A stretch of 22,829 bases of DNA from the NCBI GenBank assembly GCA_032718475.1, contig JAUCBJ010003123.1, positions 1 to 22,829 on the forward strand, in the 5' to 3' direction. Of the stretch, positions 21,688 to 22,829 are shown in pieces. The position numbers and the translations under genes were made by a program. Source of the stretch: Nemertoderma westbladi. Taxonomy: Eukaryota > Xenacoelomorpha > Nemertodermatida > Nemertodermatidae. Within the stretch, counting starts at the first letter, position 1. Every line of letters begins with the position of its first letter. The notes below the pieces were generated by a model, which saw only the letters and a list, made by a program, of their open reading frames with translations, ran no database searches and was not told the DNA's origin.

Positions 21688-21887
21688 AGAACCGAAGTTA
21701 GAGCGATTTTAGTGAAAAAATAAAAATAATTTTTTTTGCAAAAAAATTAAGAATGGTCAGGTCAATATTGGATTTCGAACCCGCGAACTTAGGTTTCATT
21801 AACGTGATTGATAACCACTAGACTATGTGACCAAGAGAATTTGAAATTTTCGAGTGACTATTTTTAAACATAAATAACTTCGGTTCT
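21688..21887. repeat. 13-bp inverted repeat flanking a tRNA-like sequence
   Basis: AGAACCGAAGTTA at 21688-21700 is perfectly inverted as TAACTTCGGTTCT at 21875-21887. It encloses A/T-rich arms and the tRNA-like sequence at 21760-21832. Some weaker pairing continues outward (AATTTGGACC against GGGCCGTTTAATC). A short inverted-repeat element carrying or hit by a tRNA-derived sequence would explain this. Confidence 0.5.
21760..21832 (-). tRNA. tRNA-like sequence, probably a pseudo-tRNA or SINE head
   Basis: Read on the minus strand this is 73 nt with GGTCA at the 5' end and TGACC at the 3' end. It has a clean A box (TAGTCTAGTGG then TTATCA) and a clean B box (GGGTTCGAAATCC). A-box to B-box spacing equals that of ordinary tRNAs, and the start of the D arm resembles Val/Glu-type tRNAs. 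The anticodon stem and the T stem do not pair properly, the loop lacks T33, and the acceptor has only five good pairs. It is therefore unlikely to be charged, and no anticodon is assigned. Confidence 0.45.
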
Positions 21888-22691
21888 ACAGGGCCGTTTA
21901 ATCTGAAACTTTTTTCATTGGATAGAGGATAGATTGTAGTGTGTGAAATAGGAAACAACTTGGGAAAAGACGCATGTGCGTGCACTTAGTGCGAAATGCA
22001 CTTAAATAGTGAACATTTTTTCGATATTTGAAACACTGTTATTTCCAGTTCTATTCATCGTAGAATATTATTTTTTGGATTAAAATGTAGTTTGGAGTGA
22101 TTTCAAACTATAATCTTAACATTTGGTTAACTTTTTATGTCTATAAAGTGACTTAAAATGTCCATGAATATGGTCCAAAATCGCAAGTCCAGATTTATTA
22201 AATTGGATTTTTGACACTTTTAGCGACTGACACTTGATCATACACCATCGTAGATCGGTAGAGGATAAACATAAGTTTGTTGAATAAGAGCCACCATTAC
22301 GATCTGCTAATGTGCATTTGTACAAATAAGTGTGCAAAAGTGCAAATTTTTTAATAAGGTCAAATTATATAGTATTGGGTTCTTTTCTTTGCAGATACTT
22401 TATTTTCATATTAATATGTTGTTTGAACCTTACTGAGCGCATTAGGGGATATGCGTACAAATAACCGGCCCTTATGAGGCTTCGATTGGGTAAATTAATA
22501 AAACATAAGGTTGTATAGTATAATATTCTAAAAACCAGTGTGATATTAAATGCACTTTAAATAAGAAATAGAAATCAAATAACAATTGGACCACACAATT
22601 AAAAACTCGCACAATTTTGTACTTATTATATCGCTTCAAATTAATTCAACAGTGGATATTTGGGGGAAGGGGGAAGTTACAGTGTGCATTC
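21888..22691. other. Intergenic DNA, no gene supported
   Basis: AT-rich. A small perfect stem TAGTTTG/CAAACTA occurs at 22088-22110. A cluster of GTGCAC/TGCAC words lies near 21970-22005. The short frames at 22116-22337 (-) and 22586-22771 (+) have no motif, and the second runs through the hairpin at 22692-22740. Confidence 0.4.
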
Positions 22692-22740
22692 GGGGGAAGT
22701 TTGGTGAACTGCATTTATGCAGTGAATCCAAACTTCCCCC
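22692..22740. repeat. Near-perfect 49-nt hairpin
   Basis: GGGGGAAGTTTGG (22692-22704) pairs perfectly with CCAAACTTCCCCC (22728-22740). Inside, ACTGCA (22708-22713) pairs with TGCAGT (22718-22723) around a TTTA loop, leaving a 3 x 4 internal loop. That gives 19 base pairs in 49 nt. GGGGGAAG also occurs twice just upstream (about 22661-22675). It could be the end of a foldback element or an RNA hairpin; length and lack of flanking stem are on the short side for a microRNA precursor. Confidence 0.7.
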
Positions 22741-22829
22741 TTTGATATATCATATACTTAAGACATGCTAGGGTGACGGGGAAATATTTGTTACTGTCAC
22801 ACTTTGCTTCCATTCATCCTATCCTTTAT

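Overview
This is eukaryotic, metazoan DNA. The evidence is one full-length Eph receptor tyrosine kinase gene, AT-rich non-coding DNA full of retroelement and foldback debris, long poly-G/poly-C runs, and no bacterial gene structure. The species cannot be read off directly. A marine invertebrate deuterostome is plausible, and an ascidian tunicate is one guess. The reasons are the recurrent TAGGCCTA-type word (near 61, 17610 and 19690), the AT-rich compact non-coding DNA, and a large developmental receptor with no introns. This assignment is inference.

Region 1 (1-4008) holds the Eph gene. One uninterrupted reading frame of about 1001 codons (211-3216, +) encodes signal peptide, ephrin-binding domain, cysteine-rich region, two fibronectin III repeats, transmembrane helix, tyrosine kinase and SAM domain. 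An AT-rich 3' flank follows, with an AATAAA at 3703. Genes of this family usually have many exons, so a single-exon copy suggests retroduplication or complete intron loss.

Region 2 (4009-5996) is a nearly pure 17-bp satellite of about 116 monomers. Variant monomers recur at spacings that show segmental duplication inside the array.

Region 3 (5997-10730) is AT-rich intergenic DNA with a 21-nt G run and a less AT-rich island near 8930-9400. No convincing gene was found.

Region 4 (10735-13543) is a nest of mobile elements. It starts with a tRNA-like SINE relic on the minus strand. Next is a 5'-truncated non-LTR retrotransposon (reverse transcriptase with FADD, C-terminal zinc knuckle, A-rich tail) flanked by a probable 8-bp target-site duplication. 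It appears to have landed inside the left end of a foldback/MITE element whose arms pair over several hundred bases.

Region 5 (13544-22829) is non-coding with scattered repeat debris. It includes a solo fragment of the same foldback family (18060-18140), a frameshifted antisense LINE C-terminus (19810-20316), and a repeat-rich stretch with recurring GGGCCAAAA words (20340-21750). It also has a 73-nt tRNA-like sequence inside a 13-bp inverted repeat (21688-21887) and a near-perfect 49-nt hairpin (22692-22740).

Only the Eph gene looks like a functional host protein gene. The other recognised coding sequence belongs to dead or truncated transposons.
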